A stretch of 64,000 nt of DNA from contig NZ_JALAMS010000028.1 of NCBI RefSeq assembly GCF_026790145.1, forward strand, positions 76,315-140,314, read 5' to 3'. The notes under the pieces were generated by a model, which saw only the letters and a list, made by a program, of their open reading frames with translations, had not been told where the DNA came from and did not search any database. The translations under genes were made by a program, and so were the position numbers. Position 1 is the stretch's first letter. Each line of letters starts with the position of its first letter. This DNA is from Bacillus_I endophytica_A (GTDB lineage Bacteria > Bacillota > Bacilli > Bacillales > Bacillaceae_H). Shown here piece by piece: positions 1 to 9,343 of the stretch.

Positions 1-2259
1 ATCTCTAAAGTTCTGTTCGAACAATACTTCTCGTATATGGACATCTGTTAATCTCTGCATCCATACTCCGAATTCCTCTAGATAGCTTGCCGTTTCCCGG
101 TAGTATTGAATAAGTGCTTTCATCATTTCAACACTTTCCTCATAATCTTTTGCAATAAAAAGTAAGTGTGATGAAGATTCATTTGGTATTTTAGTATATG
201 TTTCAAAGCCTCTTTCTTCCCCAATAATAAGAATGTCTTGGCCACTTAGCTGATGTTCTTCATGAACACATGAAGAAAGTCCAATAGCAAGACGATTTGG
301 CATTGTTAATCGTTCAAATGCTTGATCTAACTTATATGAAAGAGGAAAAATAGATTTTTGTTCGCACTCACACTCGTTCCGATATGAAGTTCTTTTAATT
401 GTAACCATTGTTTGGCCTTGTGCTAAGATTGGTAGCTGAAGAGAAGTTAAAATCTCTCGAATATTCTCTCTTTTTATACCATGCAATTCAATACGCTGTT
501 CATGAGAGAAAGAAATGTCTGAGACATTATACTTTTTAGCTACATCTAAGACATGTTGAAGATCGTCAATGTTTGCTAATCCTCCATAAAATTGAGGAAT
601 AAGTAAATATGTGCCGTCTTTTTGCAACTGTGGATACCCCGATTCGCTCTTTTGTTGTTGCAACTCTGGATACATAATTTTTAAATAGTACTGCAATGCT
701 TTTTGACATTTTAAACATCCTTTTTTATTACTCCATTTCAATTCTTGAACTATGCTTTCAAATGAAGTCAGTCTATGCTCTTGTATTTGTTGAATCACTT
801 CATCTTCCGTTAGCGTCGTGCATTGACACATTGATTGCTTTACAACAAATTCTTCAAAATCGTCACTTCTAATATAAGAGAAAAGTTCTGTCAGAAGCGG
901 TTTACAGCCCCCGCACGAGCTCGAAGCTTTTGTACAACTTTTCACTTCTTCTATCGTTTGAAGATCTTTTTCTGTTACAGCTTCAATAATGGCTCCTTTT
1001 GTCACATTATTGCAATGACAAATCGTTTCTTCTTGAGCCATTGAACAAACTGCTGAACTTTCTCCGCCACTTTGAAGCAAACTTAGTTTATCAATTTCTG
1101 AAACATCTTGTTTTTTAATTATCATTTCTAATAATCCTGGTCCCTCTTTTGTACTCCCAAATAACACAGCTCCAACTAAAATATCGTTTTTAAATACTAA
1201 TTTCTTATAGATAGATTTAGTTTCATCTAGCACGCATACAGCTTGCGTTCCGTTAGCATCCTCAAAGTCCCCAACAGAAAATAAATCTACTCCAGATATT
1301 TTTAATTGGGTAGATAAAATGGTTCCTTGATATCCTTTTTCCCCTTGCTGACAAATATGATCTGCGAGCACTCGTCCTTGTTCATAAAGAGGTTTTACAA
1401 GTCCATAAACAATACCATTGTGTTCACAGCACTCTCCTACAGCATAAATATCACAGTCTTCTGTTTGTAGATAATCATTTACAACAATTCCTCGATTCAC
1501 TGTAAGTCCGCTCTCTCTTGCTACCTCAACATTTGGTTTTACTCCTGCAGCCATAACCACCAAATCTGCTTCAACTTTGCTTCCATCTGTGAAATGTATC
1601 TTTTCAACTCGTTGATTACCAACAATTTCAGCTGTGTTTTTCTCTAAAAGAAAGTTCATTCCTTGCCGCTCAAGCTCTTTTTTCAACATCTTAGCAGCAA
1701 CCATATCAAGCTGTCGGTTCATCAGAGCATCTGCAAGATGAACAACATCAACTTTCATCCCTAAATTCATTAATCCTCTTGCAGCTTCCAATCCAAGTAG
1801 CCCACCTCCAATAACAACAGCTTTCTTATACTGCTCAGAGGCTTTTATCATTTCTTCGCAATCTTTAATTGTACGGAAAGTTTTTACTCCTTCCATATCA
1901 GCCCCCGGAATAGGAAGAATAAAAGGTGATGACCCTGTAGCAATAATTAATTTATCGTAGGCAACAGTCCGGCCTTGGTCTGTAAAAATTGTTTTTTCAT
2001 TTCTATTAATCTTTGTAACAGTCTCTCCTGTAAAAAGCGTAATCCTATTCTCTTCATACCAAGAGCGCTGATGAAGCATAATGTCTTGGATTGATGTATC
2101 CCCTTGAAGAACTGTCGAAAGCAAAATACGATTGTAGTTTGTATACGGTTCAGATCCAAAAACAGTAATATCAAATGAATCACTTTGCTTTAGAATTTCT
2201 TCAATACATCTAATTCCAGCCATTCCGTTCCCAATCAACACCAACTTTTCCCTTTGCAT
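1..2259 (-). CDS. nasB: Assimilatory nitrate reductase electron-transfer subunit NasB (3' end outside window)
   Basis: Flavoprotein that passes electrons from NAD(P)H to the nitrate reductase catalytic subunit in nitrogen assimilation, in the cytosol. The visible 753 codons show an N-terminal FAD site (VLIGNGMAGIRC), an NAD-binding segment (VVIGGGLLGLEAARGL) and two BFD-type [2Fe-2S] modules (CHCNNVTKG with CGGCKP, then CQCTTLTED with GCLKC). A half-sulfite-reductase-like tail follows in which the siroheme/4Fe-4S cysteine pattern is incomplete (SSCVHEE instead of the usual SGCPxxC). That tail and the closing IREVLFEQNF fit NasB (about 770 residues in B. subtilis) better than the nitrite reductase NasD/NirB. 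The ATG at 2259 has a GGAGGG site just upstream. About 20 residues are probably missing at the left edge. A perfect TnrA/GlnR box lies upstream, so nitrogen-limitation control is likely. Alternative: a NirB paralogue. Confidence 0.85.
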   Translation of the reverse strand, partial: MQREKLVLIGNGMAGIRCIEEILKQSDSFDITVFGSEPYTNYNRILLSTVLQGDTSIQDIMLHQRSWYEENRITLFTGETVTKINRNEKTIFTDQGRTVAYDKLIIATGSSPFILPIPGADMEGVKTFRTIKDCEEMIKASEQYKKAVVIGGGLLGLEAARGLMNLGMKVDVVHLADALMNRQLDMVAAKMLKKELERQGMNFLLEKNTAEIVGNQRVEKIHFTDGSKVEADLVVMAAGVKPNVEVARESGLTVNRGIVVNDYLQTEDCDIYAVGECCEHNGIVYGLVKPLYEQGRVLADHICQQGEKGYQGTILSTQLKISGVDLFSVGDFEDANGTQAVCVLDETKSIYKKLVFKNDILVGAVLFGSTKEGPGLLEMIIKKQDVSEIDKLSLLQSGGESSAVCSMAQEETICHCNNVTKGAIIEAVTEKDLQTIEEVKSCTKASSSCGGCKPLLTELFSYIRSDDFEEFVVKQSMCQCTTLTEDEVIQQIQEHRLTSFESIVQELKWSNKKGCLKCQKALQYYLKIMYPELQQQKSESGYPQLQKDGTYLLIPQFYGGLANIDDLQHVLDVAKKYNVSDISFSHEQRIELHGIKRENIREILTSLQLPILAQGQTMVTIKRTSYRNECECEQKSIFPLSYKLDQAFERLTMPNRLAIGLSSCVHEEHQLSGQDILIIGEERGFETYTKIPNESSSHLLFIAKDYEESVEMMKALIQYYRETASYLEEFGVWMQRLTDVHIREVLFEQNFRD

Positions 2260-2327
2260 CTTTTACCCTCCAGCCTAAACGATTTATTTTTTATTATTTC
2301 ATATGTGCTTGAAAATTGGATAAATGA

Positions 2328-2344
2328 TGTTAAATATTCTCACA
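2328..2344 (-). promoter_or_regulatory. TnrA/GlnR box upstream of nasB
   Basis: The 17-mer TGTTAAATATTCTCACA fits the consensus TGTNANAWWWTMTNACA at every defined position. It lies about 70 bases upstream of the nasB start, where B. subtilis nas genes are activated by TnrA. Direction of action is inferred from the neighbouring gene. Confidence 0.7.
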
Positions 2345-2467
2345 TGTTCTTATAAAATTCCTTTATATTACTTTTATTTTTATTTATTGGATAAAAAGGA
2401 AACTAATTAAATAACCGCTTCGTCTATATACGTAGAAAACTTATTTTATGTTAAAGGAGGGAAACGT

Positions 2468-5400
2468 ATGGAAAAATTGTCAATTCAACAAAGAGAGAAA
2501 ATCTTTGAAGAAGAACTACATACCTTAGAAATTAAAAGCTATATCACATCTGCACAACATGATGCAGTTCTTGCTTCTTATAGGCGCTATCAGGATGATG
2601 AAAAAACTAAACAGGTTATGAAAATAGAAACCACTTCACACATAGAAGAAAAAGAACCAGAAAAAGAAAAACCTATTGTGAAGGCCAAAGAATCGAAAAC
2701 ACCTGAACAAATTCGTGAGCGTAATATTACAGTAGTTCTTGTAACAGGTGTTATTCTCTTACTGTTTGGCGGACTTATTCTTGCTACGAGCAGTTGGGGA
2801 AGTTTGGGGGATGGCGCAAAGGTCTTCTTTATAAGCTTGATTGCTGTTGTATTTTTTGCTATGAGTGTTTTATCTTATAAACTAAAAATCTCACAAACTG
2901 CTTTCGCTTTTCTAACTCTTGCTAGCTTGTTTATTCCAATAACCATTCTCTCAGCTGCTTATTATGAGCTATTTGGTTCTTATTTTTCTCTATATGGAGA
3001 AGGTCGGTGGTTTTTAGGGTTACTAGCAGGACTAGTACTTTTCTTTTTATATAAAAGAATCGCAGAACGCTTTCAGTCTAAGATATTTACTATCTTATCT
3101 CTTATTATGTTTACAATGTCTATTATTACAGGGCTGGTTTATGTAACACCAAATGCCGAAAGTTTCTTTGTTGCTCTCGTTTTAGTCAACATTCTACTCA
3201 CTTTTATGAGTGAAAAAATTAAAGAAAGAAAAGCATTTGCTGTTTTTAAAGAAAATGCGAACTCTTTTCTTAAAATAAAAATTACAGCAGAAGCATTTGT
3301 TATTCTTTGTCTCTATCATCATTCTGCTTTATATGCAACTGCACTTTTGCTTCTTTCTATTCTTTTTCTGATGATGTTTTTAAAAGGATGGCATTTTCTA
3401 TATCAAATTGGATTTAGCTTATCTTTTGTTTGGGGATATGTTTTATTCGTAAACACAACAATTCTCACTGAAATTAATTCTATCTCTATTTCTATGCTGC
3501 CGTTATTTTTTATTGTTCTTTACATTTTTTTAAAGAGAAACGCCGTTTTAGCTCGTAACTTTCAATACTCATTCGTTGGATTAACGCTTTCCGCTTTGTT
3601 TTACATTCATATTAGCGAATTTTCTTTACAGCCGAGTTTTGAATATTTATGTTCACTGGCTTTGCTTACTTTACAGCAGTTTTTTGTCACACTTTATATG
3701 AAGAACAATCTGTTTTCGATTTCAACTTTAACACTCTTTGTTTTCTTTATCTTTAGAAGTACAGAAGGCTTAGGTTTATCCCCTCTACTGAAAGATTGGA
3801 TAACTTTTTGCATTGCTGCTGCTCTTTACATTTGCTACTTTTTATATAGTAAAAAGAAGTGGGAAGTATTTCAGCTTGGTGGGGTAATCGTTCCAATATT
3901 AACAGGACTTTTTGTATTATCTGATATGCTTGCAAGACTAGAGTGGGAGAGTCTTGTTGTTGCATTTATGTTGTTAACTCTGATCTTTTTCTTAACCTTC
4001 AAGAAAGAAAAGGATCCATCTCTCAGTCTATATGGAGTTCCAATTAGCCTTTTGTTTTCTCTCCTTTGCTTTCTAGGTATTGTGAACACAGACACATATA
4101 TGGAAAGTATAGGAACAAGCGGACATTTTGTACTTTGTGCACTTGTGATGGTGGGCATAGCTTTTATAATAAAGCAAAGAAATCTTAGTTCTTTTTTTAA
4201 ACCATTTTTCATTGTTGCTCATAACTCATATGCTGTAGCTCTTTTCACTCTTTTATATGAATGGTTTATATTACAAGATAGTACACCAACTTTAATTTTC
4301 CTTGGTGGCACTCTTCTTTATACGCTCACACTACGAACATTTAAATCTCGCTATTTATGGCTTCCATTAGCAATTTCAAGTTTGTTCACTTATCTATCTC
4401 TATTAAATATTTTTCAGTGGCAAACAGCTCAGTCATATGCAAGTTTTCTTCTAACAGGTGGCGTACTATTTTTAGCTCTTTCCTATACGGTAAAAAAATA
4501 TAGCACGTACGGTCACTTTGTTCTTTTTTGGATGAGTCATTGTGTAACATCTTTAAGTCTATTTTTCACAATACTTTTTGATGCGCTCACGACAATAGAC
4601 AGCTATCTATATACATTACCAGTCATATGTTACGCCGCTAGTGCTTTCTACAGTGAAAAACTTTGGCAAAAATATTTATTCACATTTTTTAGCCTTTCAA
4701 CTGTTTGTATAAGCTTGCTATTTGTTGTTGAAGAAATTGGTAATCCAAATCTCTACTATGCGCATGGATTTTCCTTAACAGCCCTTCTAGCAGCTTTGCT
4801 ATGGTTAAAAACAAAAGGGGCTTGGAAAACGATTTTTGAGCATTATTGTTTTGGAATTTTAACATTGTCTATTCTAGTTTATTTAGGAGAAACAGCTGGA
4901 ATTGTTGATTTTAAAAACTTTCTTGTTGTTGTTTCGCTTATTTGCTTTATGATTTATCTGTTGAACAAAAGACATTTATATATACAAATCATTTTTCCTC
5001 TGTTTTGTGGGACCGTATTTTATATGAGATTTATCTTCTCATCAACAGCAATAGTAAGTATGGCTGTAAGCCTTTTGCTTATCTTGCTTATGCTATTTTT
5101 CAATTACCGTTGGAAAGAAGAAGAGAAGATATCGATACGAGTTCTTCCTTATCAGATATTTGGATTTCTTTATATTATCGTCTTAAATGTAAGGATATTT
5201 TCAAGTCCTGAAAGTTTTTGGGCTCAGTTTCTAGCAAGTATCTTTGTTCCTTTGTACATTTTTGCTTTATCGATACAATCTAAGTTAACAAAGATTGAAA
5301 AAGGATACAGAGCACTCATAATTGCTACAGTTTTCTATCCATACAGCGTTGTTTTAAATCACATTGATATACCAGCGCTTATTGAGCTTGAAGTATATGC

Positions 5401-5836
5401 TGTCCCAATTATTGTTATTTGGACATTTATATTCAGAATACTTTTCCCTACTAGTCACTCGAGGGGATTAATTGAAATTGGTTCTGTTTGCATCTTCTTC
5501 GTTGTTCTTATTATAGACGCGCTGAACAGTAACACAGTAAATGATGCTATTTTGCTCGGGGTGTTAGCAATTCTCTCAGCTCTAATAGGATTTATTCTAA
5601 AATTTAAATCTTATTTCTTAGGCGGAATTGGAACTATCCTGTTAAATATTTATTTGCAAACCGATAGTTTGTGGGGAAATCTACCTTGGTGGCTTTATCT
5701 TATTCTAGGTGGTGGATTCTTAATCGCTGTTGCTAGTTTCTTCGAATGGCGCAAACAAAAAGATCAAACAACATCACAAGAAATTTTAAAACGGAATAAA
5801 GATAGACTTAAAGCCTGGTTCAAAAAATGGTCCTAA
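2468..5836 (+). CDS. Large polytopic membrane protein of unknown function
   Basis: A 1122-residue protein. The first 85 residues are soluble and charged (glutamate/lysine-rich after residue 45), followed by roughly 30 hydrophobic segments that run almost to the end. The C-terminus is a short basic tail (ERWRKQK-type residues and KNRDKLKAWFKKWS). The N-terminal block with ITSAQHDAVLASYRRY resembles the short domain that precedes membrane segments in DUF2157-like proteins, but I do not recognise the family firmly. No catalytic motif is visible. The start is supported by AAAGGAGGG six bases before the ATG. It stands alone, between the divergent nasB and a terminator at 5895. The function is unknown; the size and lack of loops argue against a classical transporter. 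Confidence 0.8.
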   Translation: MEKLSIQQREKIFEEELHTLEIKSYITSAQHDAVLASYRRYQDDEKTKQVMKIETTSHIEEKEPEKEKPIVKAKESKTPEQIRERNITVVLVTGVILLLFGGLILATSSWGSLGDGAKVFFISLIAVVFFAMSVLSYKLKISQTAFAFLTLASLFIPITILSAAYYELFGSYFSLYGEGRWFLGLLAGLVLFFLYKRIAERFQSKIFTILSLIMFTMSIITGLVYVTPNAESFFVALVLVNILLTFMSEKIKERKAFAVFKENANSFLKIKITAEAFVILCLYHHSALYATALLLLSILFLMMFLKGWHFLYQIGFSLSFVWGYVLFVNTTILTEINSISISMLPLFFIVLYIFLKRNAVLARNFQYSFVGLTLSALFYIHISEFSLQPSFEYLCSLALLTLQQFFVTLYMKNNLFSISTLTLFVFFIFRSTEGLGLSPLLKDWITFCIAAALYICYFLYSKKKWEVFQLGGVIVPILTGLFVLSDMLARLEWESLVVAFMLLTLIFFLTFKKEKDPSLSLYGVPISLLFSLLCFLGIVNTDTYMESIGTSGHFVLCALVMVGIAFIIKQRNLSSFFKPFFIVAHNSYAVALFTLLYEWFILQDSTPTLIFLGGTLLYTLTLRTFKSRYLWLPLAISSLFTYLSLLNIFQWQTAQSYASFLLTGGVLFLALSYTVKKYSTYGHFVLFWMSHCVTSLSLFFTILFDALTTIDSYLYTLPVICYAASAFYSEKLWQKYLFTFFSLSTVCISLLFVVEEIGNPNLYYAHGFSLTALLAALLWLKTKGAWKTIFEHYCFGILTLSILVYLGETAGIVDFKNFLVVVSLICFMIYLLNKRHLYIQIIFPLFCGTVFYMRFIFSSTAIVSMAVSLLLILLMLFFNYRWKEEEKISIRVLPYQIFGFLYIIVLNVRIFSSPESFWAQFLASIFVPLYIFALSIQSKLTKIEKGYRALIIATVFYPYSVVLNHIDIPALIELEVYAVPIIVIWTFIFRILFPTSHSRGLIEIGSVCIFFVVLIIDALNSNTVNDAILLGVLAILSALIGFILKFKSYFLGGIGTILLNIYLQTDSLWGNLPWWLYLILGGGFLIAVASFFEWRKQKDQTTSQEILKRNKDRLKAWFKKWS

Positions 5837-5894
5837 GTTGTATAAAAGAACGGAAAAAGGGCATGATAATAGTGTATTCCCCCTTTGTTAAATG

Positions 5895-5924
5895 GAAGTA
5901 CTTCTGTAGTACTTCTATTTTTTT
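5895..5924 (+). terminator. Intrinsic terminator of the large membrane protein gene
   Basis: GAAGTACT and AGTACTTC pair around a 5-base loop and are followed by TATTTTTTT on the plus strand. Confidence 0.75.
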
Positions 5925-5945
5925 AACCTTCTTAATTACCTAGAT

Positions 5946-5983
5946 AAAAGCCTTCATTTCTATTGATAGAAATGAAGGCTTTT
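5946..5983 (-). terminator. Bidirectional terminator after the abrB-like gene
   Basis: A 17-base perfect stem (AAAAGCCTTCATTTCTA with its complement) with a 4-base loop ends in T runs on both strands. It lies just beyond the stop of the minus-strand AbrB paralogue and may also back up the 5895 terminator. Confidence 0.85.
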
Positions 5984-5999
5984 ACTGTCTATTTGATCT

Positions 6000-6287
6000 T
6001 TAAATTTGCTTTGTTCCAAACTTCTTTTCAATTTCGTTCATAAGAATATCTGCGCCTTCTTTGCTTAGTACAATTTTACCGTTTAATAGGCTCAAATTCT
6101 CGCTGCTAACTTCTCCCGTAATCATGCATTCTTGATGTGCTCGGTATTTCTTTAGAATAATCTGTTCGTGATCCAGGTACATCTCTACTGGCTCTTTTGC
6201 TTCTAAATTTAGTACTCTTCTTAACTCTTTTGGAAGAACAATCCTTCCTAATTCATCAACTTTGCGCACCATACCTGTCGTTTTCAT
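6000..6287 (-). CDS. AbrB/Abh-family transition-state regulator
   Basis: A 95-residue DNA-binding protein. Residues 1-50 form the swapped-hairpin AbrB domain (GMVRKVDELGRIVLPKELRR, then IILKKY). Residues 53-90 match the C-terminal multimerisation half (CMITGEVSSEN, GKIVLSKEGADIL). The length equals AbrB and Abh of B. subtilis (94 and 92 residues). These proteins repress or modulate post-exponential genes. It has its own start with a GGGGGAAG site upstream and its own terminator, so it is monocistronic. Which paralogue it is (AbrB, Abh or a third copy) cannot be decided without the rest of the genome. Confidence 0.9.
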   Translation of the reverse strand: MKTTGMVRKVDELGRIVLPKELRRVLNLEAKEPVEMYLDHEQIILKKYRAHQECMITGEVSSENLSLLNGKIVLSKEGADILMNEIEKKFGTKQI

Positions 6288-6377
6288 TTTTCTTCCCCCT
6301 CACCAGATTATAACTATCCGATACATCATTTATTTTACGCTATCCAAAAGCTTCTTTCATCTTTTCCACTAAAAAAA

Positions 6378-7769
6378 TTATAGCTTTGCAAGATAATGAA
6401 TGGCTTCAAAAAAATCACCCACAATAAGCTCTGTTGTAGGTGGATAACCTTGCTGAGCAAAATGTCCTCTTAGTCTTATTGCATTTAGTTTATGAACATC
6501 AACAGCGTGAACAGCTTCTACTAAAAATCCTTCTTTCATTGCTTTGCATTGAGCAAGTGGTGGAACAGCAACAAGAGAGCTTGTTTCTAGCTTTTTATGA
6601 TCACAAGCTACATTTAGCGCATATTTCCAAAGAGGAACAGGGTGTGTTAGAGGATCAATTTGCTTATTCAGTGCTACATCAATACCAGACTGAACAGCCT
6701 TAGCAAAGGGAAATAAGTCTTGAGCTGGAATTGTAAAATCACTATCTACAAACAATAAAATATCTCCTTGTGCTAGCGAAGCTCCCACTCCTCTTCCAAC
6801 ATCGTGGCCTAGTCGATTTTCAAAAAGAACAACTGTTGCTCCGAGACTTTTTGCATATTCCTCTGTCTCATCTGTTGATCCGTTGATTACAATAATAATT
6901 TCAAGGGGTTCGAGCTGCCTTGCCTGAGAGATAACACTTTTAATATACTTTGCTTCATTTTGAGCTGGAACAATAACAGATAACTGCTGGCCGTCATAAA
7001 GAGTAGAGCGAACTCCCAACCCCTTTTGAACATTATAGTTTTGTATTGCTAAAATCTCTCGATTTCTTCCAACGTCCTTGTATCCCCCTCTTTTGTCTCG
7101 CAAGAGCTCTTTACTAATACTTTCTACATGTTCCTTTATTACCCTCTTTTCTGAACACGATATTTTATGAAAAAATCCATTATGATGAGAAGGATGAAAT
7201 CTATTTAGCGTCTTTGTATCTATTTCATGTCTATGTTCAATTCTGCCCGCAACTTTCAACGTTTCTATAAAAGCTTCAACACTATAAGTACTTTTAATAA
7301 AATCACTTTTCACAAGAACTTCTTTTGTTAAAGCAAAAGGTGCTTTACAAAACGAACCTTTCCCACACTCTTTATGTCCTTTCCATTCCGCAACTAGTTT
7401 CTTCCAAACTTCTGTTGAGGAATGTTCTTTAGGATTCTTGTTAACTGTCACATCACAGTTTCCAAAAAGAATAGAAGTGAGAAATTGCTGAAGTTCCGAA
7501 AAAGGGAGCGCAAAGTCAGCATCAAGAAAAAGCAATACATCTCCGTTTGCTTTTTTGGCTCCTTCGACTCGAGCTGAATGCTGACCAAGCTTCTCAGTAT
7601 GTTCAATTACAATGCATCCGTTCTCTTTCGCAATTGTACTAGAATGATCTGTACAACCGTTTACAACGACAATAATTTCTAATGGTTGAAAAAGTTTAAT
7701 TCCTGTAATAACAGCTTTAAGTGTCCTTTCCTCATTAAAGACAGGGATAATAACAAAAAGTGATCTCAT
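6378..7769 (-). CDS. Tandem two-domain GT2 glycosyltransferase
   Basis: A 463-residue cytosolic protein with two GT2-type nucleotide-sugar transferase domains in a row. Domain 1 (about 1-200) has FVIIPVFNEE, VVNGCTD and LLFLDADF. A linker motif KRGGYKDVGRNREIL lies at about 228-242. Domain 2 (about 262-463) has SVIVPAQNEA, VINGSTDE, LGHDVGRGVGA and LFVDSDF. The D-x-D-type acidic pairs are present in both domains, so both could be active. The sugar and acceptor cannot be read from the sequence. A strong AGGAGG precedes the ATG. It is the last gene of a minus-strand cluster with the frameshifted tandem transferase (7821-9343) and the protein at 9340. There are no membrane segments. Confidence 0.8.
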   Translation of the reverse strand: MRSLFVIIPVFNEERTLKAVITGIKLFQPLEIIVVVNGCTDHSSTIAKENGCIVIEHTEKLGQHSARVEGAKKANGDVLLFLDADFALPFSELQQFLTSILFGNCDVTVNKNPKEHSSTEVWKKLVAEWKGHKECGKGSFCKAPFALTKEVLVKSDFIKSTYSVEAFIETLKVAGRIEHRHEIDTKTLNRFHPSHHNGFFHKISCSEKRVIKEHVESISKELLRDKRGGYKDVGRNREILAIQNYNVQKGLGVRSTLYDGQQLSVIVPAQNEAKYIKSVISQARQLEPLEIIIVINGSTDETEEYAKSLGATVVLFENRLGHDVGRGVGASLAQGDILLFVDSDFTIPAQDLFPFAKAVQSGIDVALNKQIDPLTHPVPLWKYALNVACDHKKLETSSLVAVPPLAQCKAMKEGFLVEAVHAVDVHKLNAIRLRGHFAQQGYPPTTELIVGDFFEAIHYLAKL

Positions 7770-7820
7770 GTTTATCCTCCTATATTTTCTATGCTGTTAT
7801 TACTCTATTCAACTCTTGCT

Positions 7821-9343
7821 TTATGTGTTATCTAATCTTTCTAGAACCTCTTGATTTCTTCCTCCATCTGTGAAACCTCCACGTTTATCCGTTTTTTGAA
7901 TTAAATGATGAAGAACTTCAGCATGGTCTCCTAAAATTCGCTCTGTTGAAGATGGAAGATTATTGTTCACTTTCTTATGATCTTTTCGAATTCTATTTGT
8001 TGTAATAACATCTACTTCGTGAACCGCCTTAACGATAAATCCATGTTCAATTGCTAGAACTTGAGCAAGTGGTGGAACAATGAATGTTTCATAACTAATT
8101 TTCTCAAAAACTTCGCGCCGAATCGCATGAGGAATAGCTGTCATTGTGTTAATGGAAAGCTCCTGTCTTTTGGCTGCAAGCATAAGAGCTTGTTTTGCTA
8201 CACTTATACAGTGAATAGGGTGAAAACGATCTAAAAAGCTGTCCAAATCATTTACCGCTACATGAACACCTTTTGCACCTGCTTCCAAAAACGGGCGCAA
8301 TTCTTCTGCTTTAATAACAATATCTCCGTCTACAAACAAGCAAACTTCTCCATTACTATGCATAGCCCCGATAGCTCTTGGAACGTTATGACCTAGAGAG
8401 TAAGGGAAATCAAGGACAATCGCTCCCATGCTTCTCGCCTTTTTAATTGTCTCGCGATCAGCTCCATTCCCAATAACGATAATCTCTTCTACTCCAGCTT
8501 TTCTCACTTCTTCAATGACGCCCATAATTGTTTCCTTTTCTTCTCCAACTGGAATCACAGCACTATATTTTATCTTTTTTCTCCATCTACGAGCAAACTT
8601 TCCGTAATGATCTAAAACGGTACGCTTTCTTGGCCCATCTGTTAAGCCGCCCGCTTTCCTTTCTCATTGAGAAGATAAGAAATCGCCTCAATATGATCGC
8701 CAATAATCAGATTTGTAGAAGACGGAAGCCCATCTATAAGCGTTCGGTGCGTTGTCTTAATTTTATTTGTTGTAACGACGTCAACGGCGGCAGGTGCACT
8801 AATTTTCATTCCTGATAAAACAGCAATTGTTTGGGCAAGAGGAGGAACAGCTAGATTCTTATAGCCAATTCTCTCTGCTGCTTTCTTACTCATAGCATGA
8901 GGAATAGCTACAAGTGAATTCACATGAAGATCTTCTCTCTTCAGCATGAAATTTAGCGCAAGCTTCCATACTACTACAAAATGCGCACGAACTTTACGGT
9001 AAAGCGTCCAGGACAAGTTGTTTAATGCAATGTCCTGGCCACTTTGAATTGCTTTAACAAAAGGACGCAACTTTGTATGGTGTATAGGAATGTCTCCATC
9101 AAAAAAAAGCAAAATATCACCTTTTGCTTCTTTTGCGCCTACTGCTCTTCCAACGTCAATACCTAACTTTTCTTCAAAAGAAATCACTCTACAGTTTAAA
9201 CTTCGTGCAATTTCCTCTGTATTATCTGTTGATCCATTTACAACAACAATGATTTCAAATGGATTTAACCCTTTTGCTTCCTTGATAACGTTTGCTATTA
9301 TATCTCCTTCATCACATGCGGGAATAATGATAGACAGCTTCAT
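7821..9343 (-). pseudogene. Tandem GT2 glycosyltransferase split by a -1 frameshift
   Basis: Two open frames together make one protein with the architecture of the gene at 6378. The first (9343-8642) carries a GT2 domain (SIIIPACDEG, VVNGSTDN, LLFFDGDI) and stops after LNEKGKRAA. Reading one base back from about 8655, the sequence continues without a stop as the linker motif KAGGLTDGPRKRTVL. It then enters the second GT2 domain (IPVGEEKET, VIGNGADR, LFVDGDI) and ends at 7821 with a second copy of the motif (KRGGFTDGGRNQEVL). The second frame can only start at a GTG (8558) that has no ribosome site, which supports a broken fusion rather than two genes. The lesion looks like the loss of one base in an AAA/GG tract. 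It could be real decay or a sequencing indel. The first ATG overlaps the stop of the 9340 gene. Confidence 0.75.

Noticed and set aside
3871..4212. 113-codon minus-strand ORF
   Set aside because: Shadow of the 1122-residue membrane protein gene, no ribosome site.
8642..8670. Programmed -1 frameshifting in the tandem glycosyltransferase
   Set aside because: No X-XXY-YYZ slippery heptamer and no clear downstream pseudoknot; a one-base deletion is simpler.
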